Under the pieces are notes generated by a model. The model was not told the DNA's origin. It made no database searches and worked only from the letters and a program-made list of their open reading frames with translations. The position numbers and the translations under genes are program-made. A stretch of 64,000 nucleotides of DNA from Parageobacillus thermantarcticus (GTDB lineage Bacteria; Bacillota; Bacilli; Bacillales; Anoxybacillaceae): positions 38,043 through 102,042 of the forward strand of contig NZ_FOJS01000006.1 of assembly GCF_900111865.1 (NCBI RefSeq), given 5' to 3'. Of the stretch, positions 34,495 to 43,025 are shown in pieces. Every line of letters starts with the position of its first letter. Within the stretch, counting starts at the first letter, position 1.

Positions 34495-34632
34495 TTATTC
34501 GCTCGATGGCGTCGTGTTGAAAAAATCGCGTTGATTTTGTTCTGCCTTGCCGCGATTGGATCGTTTTTTCTGTTTGTTTCCCATCACTCCATCGGATTCG
34601 TAGCTCAGCGGAAACGGCTGTTTTTTCTCCAT
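34495..34632 (-). CDS. Small hypothetical protein (45 aa)
   Basis: Begins MEKKQPFPLSYESDGVMGNK, followed by a basic Lys/Arg/Asn/Gln stretch and the tail FFNTTPSSE. The start has GGAGGGGGAAA at good distance, and a hairpin (AGTAGCC-GGCA-GGCTGCT plus T run, 34472-34489) lies immediately after the stop. Both flanking signals make it a real small gene. It resembles minor spore proteins in composition, without a named family. Confidence 0.6.
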   Translation of the reverse strand: MEKKQPFPLSYESDGVMGNKQKKRSNRGKAEQNQRDFFNTTPSSE

Positions 34633-34772
34633 TTTCCCCCTCCTTTTTTCGCCTCTCTCTTTACTTTTTGCCAATGAAACGCAATTTAGTCAAAAATGTC
34701 ATAAGATATTCACTAACTTTGTACATCGGATCGCTTTCTCCCTTTATAATAAAAGACAAGGAGGGTGTGAAC

Positions 34773-35060
34773 ATGGAAATTATTTTAGCGCCAAAAGCGT
34801 TCGCTTGGTATAAGGAAGAACTTCATTTACAAAAAGGCGATGCTGTCCGCTTTTTCGCGCGCTACGGCGGCTGCAGCACCGTACAAAAAGGATTTTCCCT
34901 CGGTGTCGCCAAAGACGAGCCTATCGAACCGGGGGCGCAAACAACGATCGATGGAATCACCTTTTTTGTCGAAGATCGCGACATATGGTATTTTGATGGC
35001 CATAATTTAGTCATCGATTTCAATGAGCAGGCAAATGAGCCGGTGTTTATGATCGAATAA
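34773..35060 (+). CDS. yneR: HesB/IscA-like protein YneR
   Basis: A 95-residue HesB-like protein, MEIILAPKAFAWYKEELHLQ with RFFARYGGCSTVQKGFSLGV in the middle and EDRDIWYFDGHNLVIDF near the end. Only one of the three conserved IscA cysteines is present (in YGGCST), as in the YneR branch, so classic Fe-S scaffold function is doubtful. GGAGGGTGTG precedes the ATG at 34773; the longer frame from 34668 has no site. It begins the yneR-Q-P-tlp-sspN-yneN block. Confidence 0.88.
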   Translation: MEIILAPKAFAWYKEELHLQKGDAVRFFARYGGCSTVQKGFSLGVAKDEPIEPGAQTTIDGITFFVEDRDIWYFDGHNLVIDFNEQANEPVFMIE

Positions 35061-35090
35061 ACTTCTCTCGCCTGCGTTCCATGGAAAAAG

Positions 35091-35123
35091 ACGGATCGGG
35101 AATTGTTCAATCCCGCCGTTTTT
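35091..35123 (+). terminator. Terminator of yneR
   Basis: ACGG-AT-CGGGAATTGTTCAATCCCG-CCGT stem with a small bulge, followed by TTTTT. About 30 bases past the yneR stop. Confidence 0.7.
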
Positions 35124-35148
35124 CCATCGTTGCTGATTGCTGAAGAAT

Positions 35149-35185
35149 AAAAAAGCTAGCTTTTTCGCAAAGGCTAGCTTTTTTT
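35149..35185. terminator. Bidirectional terminator between yneR and the thioesterase gene
   Basis: AAAAAGCTAGC and GCTAGCTTTTTTT form an 11-bp stem. It serves at least the minus-strand thioesterase gene, whose stop lies within it. Confidence 0.8.
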
Positions 35186-35578
35186 AATCACAGCGATCGT
35201 ACAACGCGAAACAGAGACGAGCCGCTGTTGTTCATCGACGATTTTAATATCCCATACCATCGTCGTTTTGCCGCGGTGAAGGACGGTGCCTGTAGCGGTA
35301 ACCGTGCCGCTCCGGACGGCGCGGATATGGTTGGCGTTTATTTCTAAACCGACGACGTTTTCCGTTTCTTGGTCGACAAGCGCATATGCGCCGACGCTCG
35401 CCACCGTTTCCGCTAGGGCCACAGAAGCGCCGCCATGAAGAATTCCAAACGGCTGATGCGTGCGGTGGTCGACCGGCATCGTCGCTACAACACGCCCTTC
35501 GCCTAGCTCTGTAATCTCAATGCCTAATGCTTCTAACAGCGTTCCTTTCCCCATTTCTTTTAAATGAGCCAAATTCAC
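35174..35578 (-). CDS. PaaI-type hotdog thioesterase
   Basis: A 134-residue hotdog-fold acyl-CoA thioesterase of the PaaI/YdiI class. The family stretch PFGILHGGASVALAETVASV holds the conserved His-Gly-Gly and catalytic acid, followed by GLEINANHIRAVRSGTVTA. Candidates in this family include DHNA-CoA hydrolase of menaquinone synthesis and phenylacetyl-CoA type hydrolases; no men gene is near, so the substrate is open. Its start overlaps the yneQ stop by four bases, showing coupled translation. Confidence 0.88.
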   Translation of the reverse strand: MNLAHLKEMGKGTLLEALGIEITELGEGRVVATMPVDHRTHQPFGILHGGASVALAETVASVGAYALVDQETENVVGLEINANHIRAVRSGTVTATGTVLHRGKTTMVWDIKIVDEQQRLVSVSRCTIAVIKKS

Positions 35579-35898
35579 TTTTCTCCCTCCCCTTTACTTT
35601 CTAAGCGAAACCGCTTTAGATGATCAACCAATCCCTCTTGCCGCAAAATCATGATTTGCTTTTCTCCAAGCAAGTCAAAATGCGGAAACCAAATGCGCTT
35701 ATGGATCCATTCGCGGCGCAATCCGTATTTTTCCCCCCATGCGGCAAGTTTTTCGATGTCTGAACAGCCGACTTTTGTCACCGTCGTATATTGCGGAAAC
35801 CGTTCGTCATACCAATAGTGGGTTAAGAACGCGATTTCCCCTTTTTGTACTTTCTCCTTCCATTCGATTAATTCCTGCCTGCGAATGCCGAAAGCCAT
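35575..35898 (-). CDS. yneQ: YneQ-like protein
   Basis: A 107-residue hypothetical protein matching the YneQ pattern by sequence and place: MAFGIRRQELIEWKEKVQKG, then EIAFLTHYWYDERFPQ, TKVGCSDIEKLAAWGEKYG and HFDLLGEKQ. No signal or membrane segment. It is located between yneP and the thioesterase gene, overlapping the latter. Function unknown. Confidence 0.8.
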   Translation of the reverse strand: MAFGIRRQELIEWKEKVQKGEIAFLTHYWYDERFPQYTTVTKVGCSDIEKLAAWGEKYGLRREWIHKRIWFPHFDLLGEKQIMILRQEGLVDHLKRFRLESKGEGEK

Positions 35899-35912
35899 CG
35901 TATGTATCTCCT

Positions 35913-36329
35913 TTACTTTTTCGCGCGCTCATACGCTTCATGCCAGTCTGGAAAATATTTGCGAATGACAATCGGGCGAAACGTATCGCGCTTGACGCAA
36001 ACGTGCTGCGATTTTCCCGTCACGGCGATTTCTCCGTCCGGCGTTAAAATCTCGTACCCATATGTGACGCGAATGCCGTCATAAGCGTCGATCCATGTGC
36101 GGACAGTCGCCGTCTCCCCATAATGAAGCGGTTTTTTGTAGGAAACTTGCAGATCGACAACGGGAGAAATAATTCCTTCCTTCTCCATATCGGCATAATG
36201 AAAGCCCAACTGTTTGATCAGCTCCGTACGCCCGACTTCCATCCAGACGAGATAATTGGCGTGGTAAACAACCCCCATTTGATCGGTTTCCGCATAACGC
36301 ACTTCAATTTGTTTTTCAGCGACTTTCAT
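35913..36329 (-). CDS. yneP: Acyl-CoA thioesterase, 4HBT/YbgC type
   Basis: A 138-residue hotdog thioesterase. The YbgC/4HBT signature is EVRYAETDQMGVVYHANYLV, with the catalytic Asp in ETDQMG and the following WMEVGRTELIKQLG. The start at 36329 (MKVAEKQIEVRY) follows GGAGGGAGAACG; the ORF's longer reading adds residues without family support. Substrate unknown. It sits directly downstream of the tlp terminator. Confidence 0.9.
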   Translation of the reverse strand: MKVAEKQIEVRYAETDQMGVVYHANYLVWMEVGRTELIKQLGFHYADMEKEGIISPVVDLQVSYKKPLHYGETATVRTWIDAYDGIRVTYGYEILTPDGEIAVTGKSQHVCVKRDTFRPIVIRKYFPDWHEAYERAKK

Positions 36330-36406
36330 TCGTTCTCCCTCCGTTACCATCTTCACCGTATATAACAACTATATCTTACCATACTCTATGGTTTTATTAT
36401 AAAAAA

Positions 36407-36440
36407 ACGGAGTCATCCCACGATGAGGATCACTCCGTTT
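36407..36440 (-). terminator. Terminator of tlp
   Basis: ACGGAGTCATCC and GGATCACTCCGT, a 12-bp stem with one mismatch. On the minus strand it is followed by TTTTTTTATAA. Confidence 0.8.
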
Positions 36441-36446
36441 TCGACA

Positions 36447-36680
36447 TTACCGATAGCCGTTTTCGCGCGCTGCTGCTTCGTCTTTAATTTCGGCGCGCAT
36501 CGCCGCGATCGCTTCTTCGCGGCGTTTATTTTTTTCGCGAATTTGTTCCCGTTCTTCTGGGGAAGCAAATTGCATCGTTTCCTCTGCTTTTTCGATATTT
36601 TCAATTGTATTTTGTACCATATCTTGCAGTTTTTCGATGTTGTCGCTACGATCATCCGGGTTCGGGCGATGATGTGCCAT
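36447..36680 (-). CDS. tlp: Small acid-soluble spore protein Tlp
   Basis: A 77-residue thioredoxin-like-named minor SASP found in the spore core. It reads MAHHRPNPDDRSDNIEKLQD, then MVQNTIENIEKAEETMQF and a long charged helix ending with AAARENGYR, all matching Tlp. The start at 36680 follows GAAGGAGGAAATGTG. It is downstream of sspN, as in B. subtilis where sspN-tlp is a forespore (sigma-G) operon. Despite the name it is not a thioredoxin. Confidence 0.95.
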   Translation of the reverse strand: MAHHRPNPDDRSDNIEKLQDMVQNTIENIEKAEETMQFASPEEREQIREKNKRREEAIAAMRAEIKDEAAARENGYR

Positions 36681-36724
36681 CACATTTCCTCCTTCTTTAT
36701 GGTCGGTCATACGCTCTTTCATCA

Positions 36725-36868
36725 TTACTCGCCTTTTGTTTGCATCACTTGAGCATGTTGACCAGACTGATCTTGCATTTGTTTTCCTTTATTCCCTCCA
36801 GCGGCACGAGGTTGGGTGCCTAGATGGTTCGGAACGAAATGTTTGCGGCTTCCTTTCGGATTGCTCAT
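36725..36868 (-). CDS. sspN: Small acid-soluble spore protein N
   Basis: A 47-residue minor [24 protein letters not shown], then [20 protein letters not shown] and a short tail. The FVPNHLGTQ and [12 protein letters not shown] segments are those of SspN. The binding site GGTGAGGAGGCGAAGC is good. It is 44 bases upstream of tlp and expected to be co-transcribed in the forespore. It is too short for many gene finders. Confidence 0.93.
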   Translation of the reverse strand: MSNPKGSRKHFVPNHLGTQPRAAGGNKGKQMQDQSGQHAQVMQTKGE

Positions 36869-36923
36869 GCGCTTCGCCTCCTCACCATCTAGTTTGTCCG
36901 CCCGGATGATCGCTATGCACGGC

Positions 36924-37055
36924 TTATTCTGCTTTTTTTAGCATTCGTTCTTCTAATTTTTTTTCAATTTTCTCCATTGCTTCACGGTCATTCAGCAATT
37001 GACGTTTATTTTCCATAATTAATTCTTGAAATGTCATTTTACGGGTTCTTCTCAT
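36924..37055 (-). CDS. FbpB-like small basic protein (43 aa)
   Basis: [20 protein letters not shown] with [20 protein letters not shown] after it. The pattern MRRxxKxTFxELxxENKxxLLxDxExMxxIExK is that of the Fur-regulated basic protein B family, small basic partners of iron-sparing regulation in B. subtilis. GGGGAGGGTG precedes the ATG. No clear Fur box is visible in the 100 AT-rich bases upstream, so iron control is not supported by the sequence. Confidence 0.7.
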   Translation of the reverse strand: MRRTRKMTFQELIMENKRQLLNDREAMEKIEKKLEERMLKKAE

Positions 37056-37156
37056 TTTTTCACCCTCCCCTCAATTATTATTTTAATTTCATTAATTCCC
37101 GAAATAGATAAAAATTATTACAACTTTTTGAAAAATAATGCGCACAAAATAAGAAA

Positions 37157-37181
37157 AAGCACCTTTCTATGGAAAGATGCT
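37157..37181 (-). terminator. Terminator of yneN
   Basis: AGCACCTTTC-TATG-GAAAGATGCT, a 10-bp stem with one mismatch, followed on the minus strand by TTTTTC. Confidence 0.75.
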
Positions 37182-37182
37182 T

Positions 37183-37698
37183 CTATTCGCGGAGCGCCGC
37201 CGTTATTTCCACCATTTGTTTGTACGTCATCGGACCGACAACTTTTTTGCGAATGACCCCATTTCCGTCAATGATATACGATGTCGGAATCGTTTGAATA
37301 TGATACAGCTTTAGCGCTTTCTGTTTTTCATCAAGCGCGACCGGAAACGATAATTGATATTTGTTGACGAACGACTTTGCATTTTCGCGAGTATCCTGCG
37401 ACGTTAAATGAACAGCAAGCAATGCCACCTCAGAATGATAGGATTTATAAAATTTTTCCATATCAGGCATTTCTTTTTTGCATGGCGGGCACCATGTCGT
37501 CCAAAAGTTGACGATGACCGGCTTTCCGCGAAAATCCGATAAACGCACCGTTTGGCCATCGAGCGTCCGCAACGAAAAATTCGGCGCAACGTTGCCTACA
37601 GAAAGGCCGACTTCCTTTGCTTTTTCAGCGGCAAGCGCATTCCAAATACCATATGCGGTAATAGCAAGCAGCAAGATAACGCCAATAAATTTTTTCAT
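37183..37698 (-). CDS. yneN: TlpA/ResA-type membrane-anchored thiol-disulfide oxidoreductase
   Basis: A 171-residue thioredoxin-fold protein outside the membrane, anchored by an N-terminal helix (MKKFIGVILLLAITAYGIWN). The active site is WCPPCK in VIVNFWTTWCPPCKKEMPD, with the cis-proline in IQTIPTSYIIDGNG. It resembles YneN and ResA, which keep apocytochrome or spore-cortex enzymes reduced. The ATG at 37698 is chosen because GGGAGGG lies just before it. It belongs to the yneN-sspN-tlp block. Confidence 0.92.
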   Translation of the reverse strand: MKKFIGVILLLAITAYGIWNALAAEKAKEVGLSVGNVAPNFSLRTLDGQTVRLSDFRGKPVIVNFWTTWCPPCKKEMPDMEKFYKSYHSEVALLAVHLTSQDTRENAKSFVNKYQLSFPVALDEKQKALKLYHIQTIPTSYIIDGNGVIRKKVVGPMTYKQMVEITAALRE

Positions 37699-37789
37699 TG
37701 ATTTCCCTCCCGCTCCGCTTTTATTAAAGCATAAAATCATAAAGAAAAAAAGCAAAAAGGGGTGTCAATAAGACAACCCCATCGATCGA

Positions 37790-37930
37790 TTAGCGGATAT
37801 TTTTATGTTCGTTTTTCATTTTTTCCGTTTCCACTTCCGCATAAGAAGCAAACTCATGATTAAAGCCGTTTTTTTGCTTGGCGTTATTGTTGCGTTGCGC
37901 ATTGGCGTTGCCGAACTTCGTGCGTTCCAT
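37790..37930 (-). CDS. Small Asn/Glu-rich spore-type protein (46 aa)
   Basis: MERTKFGNANAQRNNNAKQK, then NGFNHEFASYAEVETEKMKN and a short tail. The NHEFAS segment and Asn/Gln-rich composition recall gamma-type SASPs (which carry EFASET repeats), though the repeat is single. AAAGGAGGAAGGCG precedes the ATG. A hairpin (GGGGTTGTC/GACACCCC plus T run, 37757-37778) follows. Assignment as a spore protein is tentative. Confidence 0.65.
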   Translation of the reverse strand: MERTKFGNANAQRNNNAKQKNGFNHEFASYAEVETEKMKNEHKNIR

Positions 37931-38043
37931 TCGCCTTCCTCCTTTGCAAAAAAGGTACACAAATAGTATAGGCAAACGGCGAAAAATTAATATTGTTCAT
38001 TTTTCCCTGTCGCATCATAAAACCGCCGCATAAAACGTGCCGC

Positions 38044-38328
38044 TTATCTCGTTTCCTTACGCTTTGCTAAACGCTCGACATATTCTTTTACCATTTCGGC
38101 CGTCACATATTTTCGCTGCGGCACAACGCCGTGCTTTGCCAATTCGTTCATTTCCTTCGTTACTTGATTAATTTTGTCGACAGTAAACGGCAACCCCTTT
38201 TGGCAAAGCGCGACGGCTTCATCAATATAGCGTTCCCGTTCTGCCTCTAATTGGGCAAAACGCTTAATGATCGCATGCTGTTTTTGGATGTGGGCAGTAA
38301 TCGCTTCATGAACTTCACTCATCATCAT
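38044..38328 (-). CDS. ypbS: YpbS-like protein (DUF2533)
   Basis: A 94-residue helical protein, SEVHEAITAHIQKQHAIIKR with RFAQLEAERERYIDEAV, KGLPFTVDKINQVTKEMNEL and a basic end. It matches YpbS by sequence and by its place after dynA. It overlaps the stop of the 63-aa gene by 14 bases, so the two are co-translated. Function unknown. Confidence 0.85.
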   Translation of the reverse strand: MMMSEVHEAITAHIQKQHAIIKRFAQLEAERERYIDEAVALCQKGLPFTVDKINQVTKEMNELAKHGVVPQRKYVTAEMVKEYVERLAKRKETR

Positions 38329-38506
38329 CTTCCTTTCTCTTTTCCTTTTCCATTAACATGCGGACGTGCGGCTTTGGCGTCCAACAGCGAAATTGATAAT
38401 ATGGCTTCGTTTCGTAACCTAGCCGCTGACAATAAGTATAAAGCCCTTTATCCGTTTTTTGAATCCCGTAATGAATACAAGTGGCACACGCGTGAAACCG
38501 AGTCAT
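38315..38506 (-). CDS. Cys-rich small protein (63 aa)
   Basis: Starts MTRFHACATCIHYGIQKTDK, then GLYTYCQRLGYETKPYYQFR, followed by CWTPKP and an acidic end. The CATC pair and two further cysteines could bind a metal. AAGGGGAGAGACG precedes ATG 38506. It is the gene between dynA and ypbS, sharing overlapping codons with the latter. No name in my knowledge. Confidence 0.75.
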   Translation of the reverse strand: MTRFHACATCIHYGIQKTDKGLYTYCQRLGYETKPYYQFRCWTPKPHVRMLMEKEKRKEDDDE

Positions 38507-38684
38507 CGTCTCTCCCCTTTTTGGCGGCGGCGCGAATCCATCGCTCCTTCGCCAAAACACAAATGAATGCAAAGCGTTCTAGCGAAGAATGAAATTTTGC
38601 GCAACAACACGACGCAAATAAATTATTTGCAAGCCATCCCATCAGCTTTATCCAGCCGCCGAAAGCGGCGGAAATTCGTTTCAT

Positions 38685-41600
38685 TTATTGTTGTTCCTTC
38701 AATAAACTCGCCAGCTGCCGTTCGCAATGATGCAATTGTTCCATATCCACTTCCGCCGATAATGTTGCTTGCAAACCGGAAAAATAATCATCGGCTTGAT
38801 GTAAAAGAAATGAGGCCAACTTTTGGACCGCCGCCGCATATTGCTCGTTGTAAAACTGAAACATACGCCGTTCTTGTTCCGCCGCATAATCGCTGATCGG
38901 CCCTTGTATTTGTTTTTCGATTTCTTCTTTCATATAACGTTTTTCATCGCGCTCGAAAAACGATTTCGCGTTTTTATACATCGACAGCGCTTTGGAAAAT
39001 CTGGCGTCATCGATTTGCGCAAAGCCGTTTGGAAATTCTGGAGTAGGAAACGAAAGCGATTCTAACGGCGACAGCGGCACTCCTTTATGAATCCGCTCGA
39101 TTTTGCCGCGTAGATCGACAAATTGTTCGTGAAGGCGTTCTTTTAAAAACCGTTCGATTCTTAAGCTTGTCGCGCGCATTTCCTGCGCCAAATCAAAACC
39201 GACAGAATGCAACAATTCTTCTAAACAAGCGCGGAGCGACTGGCGAATATCGCGGTCGTCGCGCAACGCAGCCGGATTGAATGATTCTTTAAACCAATCA
39301 TGGAAGCGGAGCGACACGCGCTGTTTTACGTAATAAACGAGCTCGGCAATTTCTTGTTTCAAAGCATGAATGTCATGGTCAATGGCGACGGAGCCAAGCA
39401 GCTCGCGAATCGCCGTTTTCTCTTGCGAAAGCGCGCGTTGTTTGGCGGCTTTTTCCTCATTGCTTCGCTGCGCGGCATCGATATAATCGAGAAGCGTCTG
39501 ATGCGCGCGCTTCATTTCGGCATATGCACCTTGAATCGCCACTTCCATTAGCTCTTCGCCAATAAAACGAGTAAAATCTTCTTCAAACGGCCGAAGCCCC
39601 GATTCCGTTAAGAAGCCGTATCCTTCATCCGCTTTTCTTCCTGTTTTTTCATCGAGGGCGAAACGGCTCGAAAGCGCGTAAAGGCGCGGAAAGCGAATGC
39701 CGAATTGCGCGAGCTGTTCTTCGACATACGCCAACACCGCGTTGAGCTCCTCCGGCGAATGCGCCAAATCCACAGCGTTGACGATAAAAAACATTTTATC
39801 TAGCGCAAACGTGTCTTTGACGCGCCCGAGCTGGATTAAAAATTCGCGATCCGCCTTTGAAAACGCATGGTTATAATACGTGACAAACAAAATGGCATCC
39901 GCATTTTTTATATATTCGAACGCAACCCCCGTATGCCGGGCGTTGATCGAATCGGCTCCGGGCGTATCAACAAGCGTAATTCCCCGGCGAGTCAGCGCAC
40001 AGTCATAATACAGTTCGACCGATTCGATAAAACAAGCAGTCGTTTCTTCAGCAACGTATTGGGCAAATTCATCGAGCCCGATGCGAAGCTTGCGGCCGAG
40101 ATCACCTTTCATGCGCTCCATGCCGGAAAGAACCGCTTGCAGAAAAGAATGATGCGGTTTTTCATGCGCGGCATTCGCCTGCATGCCCGCTATCTGTTCG
40201 CACGCCGCCATTGCTTCGTCCCACGTTTCCGCCTTCATCCGAAAATGGCGGAGCGAAGCTTGAACGTCGGAAAAAAGCTGCTTGTCGCTTTTAACTTGAA
40301 CAATTACAGTGCCGTGCGGACATTCTTCGGTCGGAGGGACAATTTTATTAATCGTCGCGGTCGTCGGATTGGGCGATGACGGCAGCACCCTCTCCCCAAT
40401 CAGCGCATTGGCAAATGACGACTTCCCGGCGCTAAACGCTCCAAAAAGCGCGACGGTAAATGTTCGGTGCTCCAAGCGTTCGGCCTTTTCCGTCAATTCG
40501 CGGACGAACCGATTCATCCCATTGCATCCAGCGACGATATTTGCAGCTTTTCGCAGGCGTTCCGCCGTTTTTTGCAATGTTTGCCGCGCCGGCTCTTCCC
40601 GACTGAACGCTTGCTCTTGGATGCGCGGATGTTTCTTTTCATGAATTTGTTTGGAAGGAGCCGTTAGTGATGAATGTTTGAGCTTTCTCATTACAGGCGG
40701 AGCCGTCAACGCCGCAATCCGCTTATGATCCTCCTCTTCGAAAACGCGTTCGGACGCCAGCAAGCGAACAAGCTGTTCATGCGCCTGTTTGCGCGCTTTT
40801 TGCAGGCGATCAAGCCGTTGAATCCATTCATATTTTTCGCTTTCCGACGCGATTTCGCCTTCAAGCCGACGGCGCTTTTCTTCCGTTTGCTCCCGCCATT
40901 TCGATAATAATTGGCTAAATAGCTGCATCGCCGCATTTCGATATCGCTTTTTCAGTTCATAAGCAACATCGTCCGCATAATGGAGGACGGCTTCGCCAGC
41001 TGCTCCTGCTCCTTTTTTTACAAGTCTGCTTAAAACGTCCGCTTCCCAATCGACCGTCCATTGCTGGCAGCGGTGCAATAAGGCGGAATCCTCGATATCG
41101 TGCGTTTTAAGGAAGCGGATCAGCAGTTCGCGGATGTGCCACTCGATTTGCGAAACCGCCTTTTCTTTTACGTTTTTATAAAACGCCTGCAGCCGATTTT
41201 CCCGCTCTTGCGCGGTTTTTGCTTTGGCAAACAAAAACCCGACTTTAAAATCCGGCTGCATCGCCTGCAAATACGCCTTCGCGAGTTCCCGCGTTTCAAA
41301 CGGCATAATGTAAGCGTTCTCCAAAAGAGAATCCAATTCTTGGCGAAATTCCGTTTCCAAATTGATATGTATCGCTTCCAGCTGCTTAAGTTCCTCTTGC
41401 ATCCGGTCGAGGCGCTTTCGTATTTGCTCTTTTTCCGTTTCATCGCTTCCAAGCGCGGCAAGTCGGGCGCGAATCGCCGCTTCTTCCTCCGCATCTTTCT
41501 CGGCAAGCCAGCGAACGTGCTCGTCAATAAGCCGCTTCAGCGCGATTTCCACGCCGTACAAAAGGCGTTCGTCTTTTGCATGGAAAATCTCTTGAAAACA

Positions 41601-42368
41601 TTTTACTAGCTCGTTCCATTCATTATGCGGATGATTCGCCGCTTTCAAGGAAGTAAAAAATATGCGTTCCGCCTTGACGTCCCACGTTTGAAACGCTTCC
41701 TCGACAGAGCGGCGAAACTCGTGAAACGGCAGCTCATTGTCGCGATGTTTATCAATTTGATTAATAATAAGGTATAACGTTTTTCCATAGCTTGTTAATT
41801 CTTTCGTAAATTGAAAATTTAATTCCGCCTGCACATGGTTGTAGTCCATCATATAAAATACGACATCCGCCAAGTGAAGCGCCGATTCGGTGGCGAGCCG
41901 GTGCGCGTCATCAGTCGAATCGATTCCCGGCGTATCCATAATGACGACTCCGTTTGGTATGCTGGATGTTTGTCGGCTTATTTCGATCCATTCAATCACA
42001 TCCCCGTCTTTGCATTGCGCGCGAATCAGCTCCAAATCATATGGCGGTTCATATTCCGCCGGCGGTTCATGCTTATAAAACACCCGGACGTATTCCTGCC
42101 CTGATTTTACTTTCACGAGATTGGCGCTTGTCGGAATCGGGCTAGACGGCAATAACGGTTCGCCAAGCAAAGCGTTAATCATGCTCGATTTTCCTGCGGA
42201 AAAATGGCCGCAAAAAGCGATGGCAAATTGTTTGTTCGCCGTTTTTTCCAGCAGCTGCTTCGCTTTTTTCGCGTTTGCCTCATCGCCGTGAGCGATAAAC
42301 AGATCATACACATCGATTATTTTTTTTAGCCATGGCGTTAACGATGTTTGCTGAGTAACTGATCCCAT
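38685..42368 (-). CDS. dynA: Double dynamin-like GTPase DynA
   Basis: A 1227-residue bacterial dynamin with two fused GTPase/stalk units. First G1 loop: FCGHFSAGKSSMINALLGEP, with switch motif MDTPGIDSTDDAH and NQIDKH as G4. Second unit (about residue 610 on): LFGAFSAGKSSFANALIGER, VDTPGADSINARHT and VNAVD. Between and after lie long coiled-coil stretches. B. subtilis DynA (YpbR) protects membranes against pore-formers and phage and can fuse membranes. The ATG at 42368 follows GAGGGG; a longer reading to 42431 has no site. It is downstream of bpsAB, separated by a terminator. Confidence 0.95.
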   Translation of the reverse strand: MGSVTQQTSLTPWLKKIIDVYDLFIAHGDEANAKKAKQLLEKTANKQFAIAFCGHFSAGKSSMINALLGEPLLPSSPIPTSANLVKVKSGQEYVRVFYKHEPPAEYEPPYDLELIRAQCKDGDVIEWIEISRQTSSIPNGVVIMDTPGIDSTDDAHRLATESALHLADVVFYMMDYNHVQAELNFQFTKELTSYGKTLYLIINQIDKHRDNELPFHEFRRSVEEAFQTWDVKAERIFFTSLKAANHPHNEWNELVKCFQEIFHAKDERLLYGVEIALKRLIDEHVRWLAEKDAEEEAAIRARLAALGSDETEKEQIRKRLDRMQEELKQLEAIHINLETEFRQELDSLLENAYIMPFETRELAKAYLQAMQPDFKVGFLFAKAKTAQERENRLQAFYKNVKEKAVSQIEWHIRELLIRFLKTHDIEDSALLHRCQQWTVDWEADVLSRLVKKGAGAAGEAVLHYADDVAYELKKRYRNAAMQLFSQLLSKWREQTEEKRRRLEGEIASESEKYEWIQRLDRLQKARKQAHEQLVRLLASERVFEEEDHKRIAALTAPPVMRKLKHSSLTAPSKQIHEKKHPRIQEQAFSREEPARQTLQKTAERLRKAANIVAGCNGMNRFVRELTEKAERLEHRTFTVALFGAFSAGKSSFANALIGERVLPSSPNPTTATINKIVPPTEECPHGTVIVQVKSDKQLFSDVQASLRHFRMKAETWDEAMAACEQIAGMQANAAHEKPHHSFLQAVLSGMERMKGDLGRKLRIGLDEFAQYVAEETTACFIESVELYYDCALTRRGITLVDTPGADSINARHTGVAFEYIKNADAILFVTYYNHAFSKADREFLIQLGRVKDTFALDKMFFIVNAVDLAHSPEELNAVLAYVEEQLAQFGIRFPRLYALSSRFALDEKTGRKADEGYGFLTESGLRPFEEDFTRFIGEELMEVAIQGAYAEMKRAHQTLLDYIDAAQRSNEEKAAKQRALSQEKTAIRELLGSVAIDHDIHALKQEIAELVYYVKQRVSLRFHDWFKESFNPAALRDDRDIRQSLRACLEELLHSVGFDLAQEMRATSLRIERFLKERLHEQFVDLRGKIERIHKGVPLSPLESLSFPTPEFPNGFAQIDDARFSKALSMYKNAKSFFERDEKRYMKEEIEKQIQGPISDYAAEQERRMFQFYNEQYAAAVQKLASFLLHQADDYFSGLQATLSAEVDMEQLHHCERQLASLLKEQQ

Positions 42369-42449
42369 ATCCAAACCCCTCGCGTTTATATCATATACAA
42401 CCATTTTACTGTATTTACGCACTTTTCCCAATACAAAAAATATAAAAAA

Positions 42450-42472
42450 TCCCGTCCTCTATTTGACGGGGC
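42450..42472 (-). terminator. Terminator of bpsAB
   Basis: CCCGTC and GACGGG stem around CTCTATTT; on the minus strand followed by ATTTTTTATATTTTTTG. It overlaps the bpsB stop. Confidence 0.75.
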
Positions 42473-43025
42473 GAAGCGGTAAAAAGCGGGGGCGCTCATC
42501 AAATTGGTCGGCATAATTGGTCAATGACTTCAGCGCTTTTTCTTCCACATCTATTCGAATCGCCAACATGACCGCATTAGCGGCGGAAAAAATAAGCGCC
42601 GTCCCATACGCTTGAAACATCAACGGAATGAGCCACATTTCAAGAACAACAACGAGATAATTTGGATGGCGCAGCCAGCGGTACGGTCCTTTCGCAACCA
42701 CTTTCGCGTTCGGCAACACTAAAATTTTTGTATTCCAAAACCGCCCGAGCGACCGCAATGTCCAAAACCGCAATCCTTGCACAGCAACAAACAAACCGAA
42801 AAGAAGCGGCCACCATGGGGAAAGTTCCGCTCCTTTTGCCAGCGACTCGGCGGCGAATGAAAACAAAAACAATACATGCATGATGACGAGCCAACGATAA
42901 TGGCGAACGCCGAATTCTTTTGCCCCCATTGCCTTTAATGTTCGTTCATTCCGCTTTGCTATCGTTAGTTCGACGAGGCGCTCAATGACAATCAACAAAA
43001 AGAAAAGATAAAACATTTCCTTCAT
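42459..43025 (-). CDS. bpsB: Isoprenylcysteine carboxyl methyltransferase-family alkylpyrone methyltransferase
   Basis: A 188-residue membrane methyltransferase with four to five helices (YpbQ in B. subtilis). The C-terminal ICMT-type SAM motif is in VAKGPYRWLRHPNYLVVVLEMW. In B. subtilis BpsB methylates the alkylpyrones made by BpsA. Its ATG at 43025 overlaps the bpsA TGA by one base, and GGGAGTG serves as binding site inside bpsA. Strict coupling of the two enzymes is therefore expected. Confidence 0.9.
   Translation of the reverse strand: MKEMFYLFFLLIVIERLVELTIAKRNERTLKAMGAKEFGVRHYRWLVIMHVLFLFSFAAESLAKGAELSPWWPLLFGLFVAVQGLRFWTLRSLGRFWNTKILVLPNAKVVAKGPYRWLRHPNYLVVVLEMWLIPLMFQAYGTALIFSAANAVMLAIRIDVEEKALKSLTNYADQFDERPRFLPLRPVK

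Noticed and set aside
37060..37140. Possible Fur box upstream of the FbpB-like gene
   Set aside because: AT-rich stretch has no convincing GATAATGATTATC-type palindrome.
39867..42104. Long antisense frames inside dynA (up to 170 codons)
   Set aside because: Explained by codon bias of the real 1227-residue gene on the other strand; no start signals.
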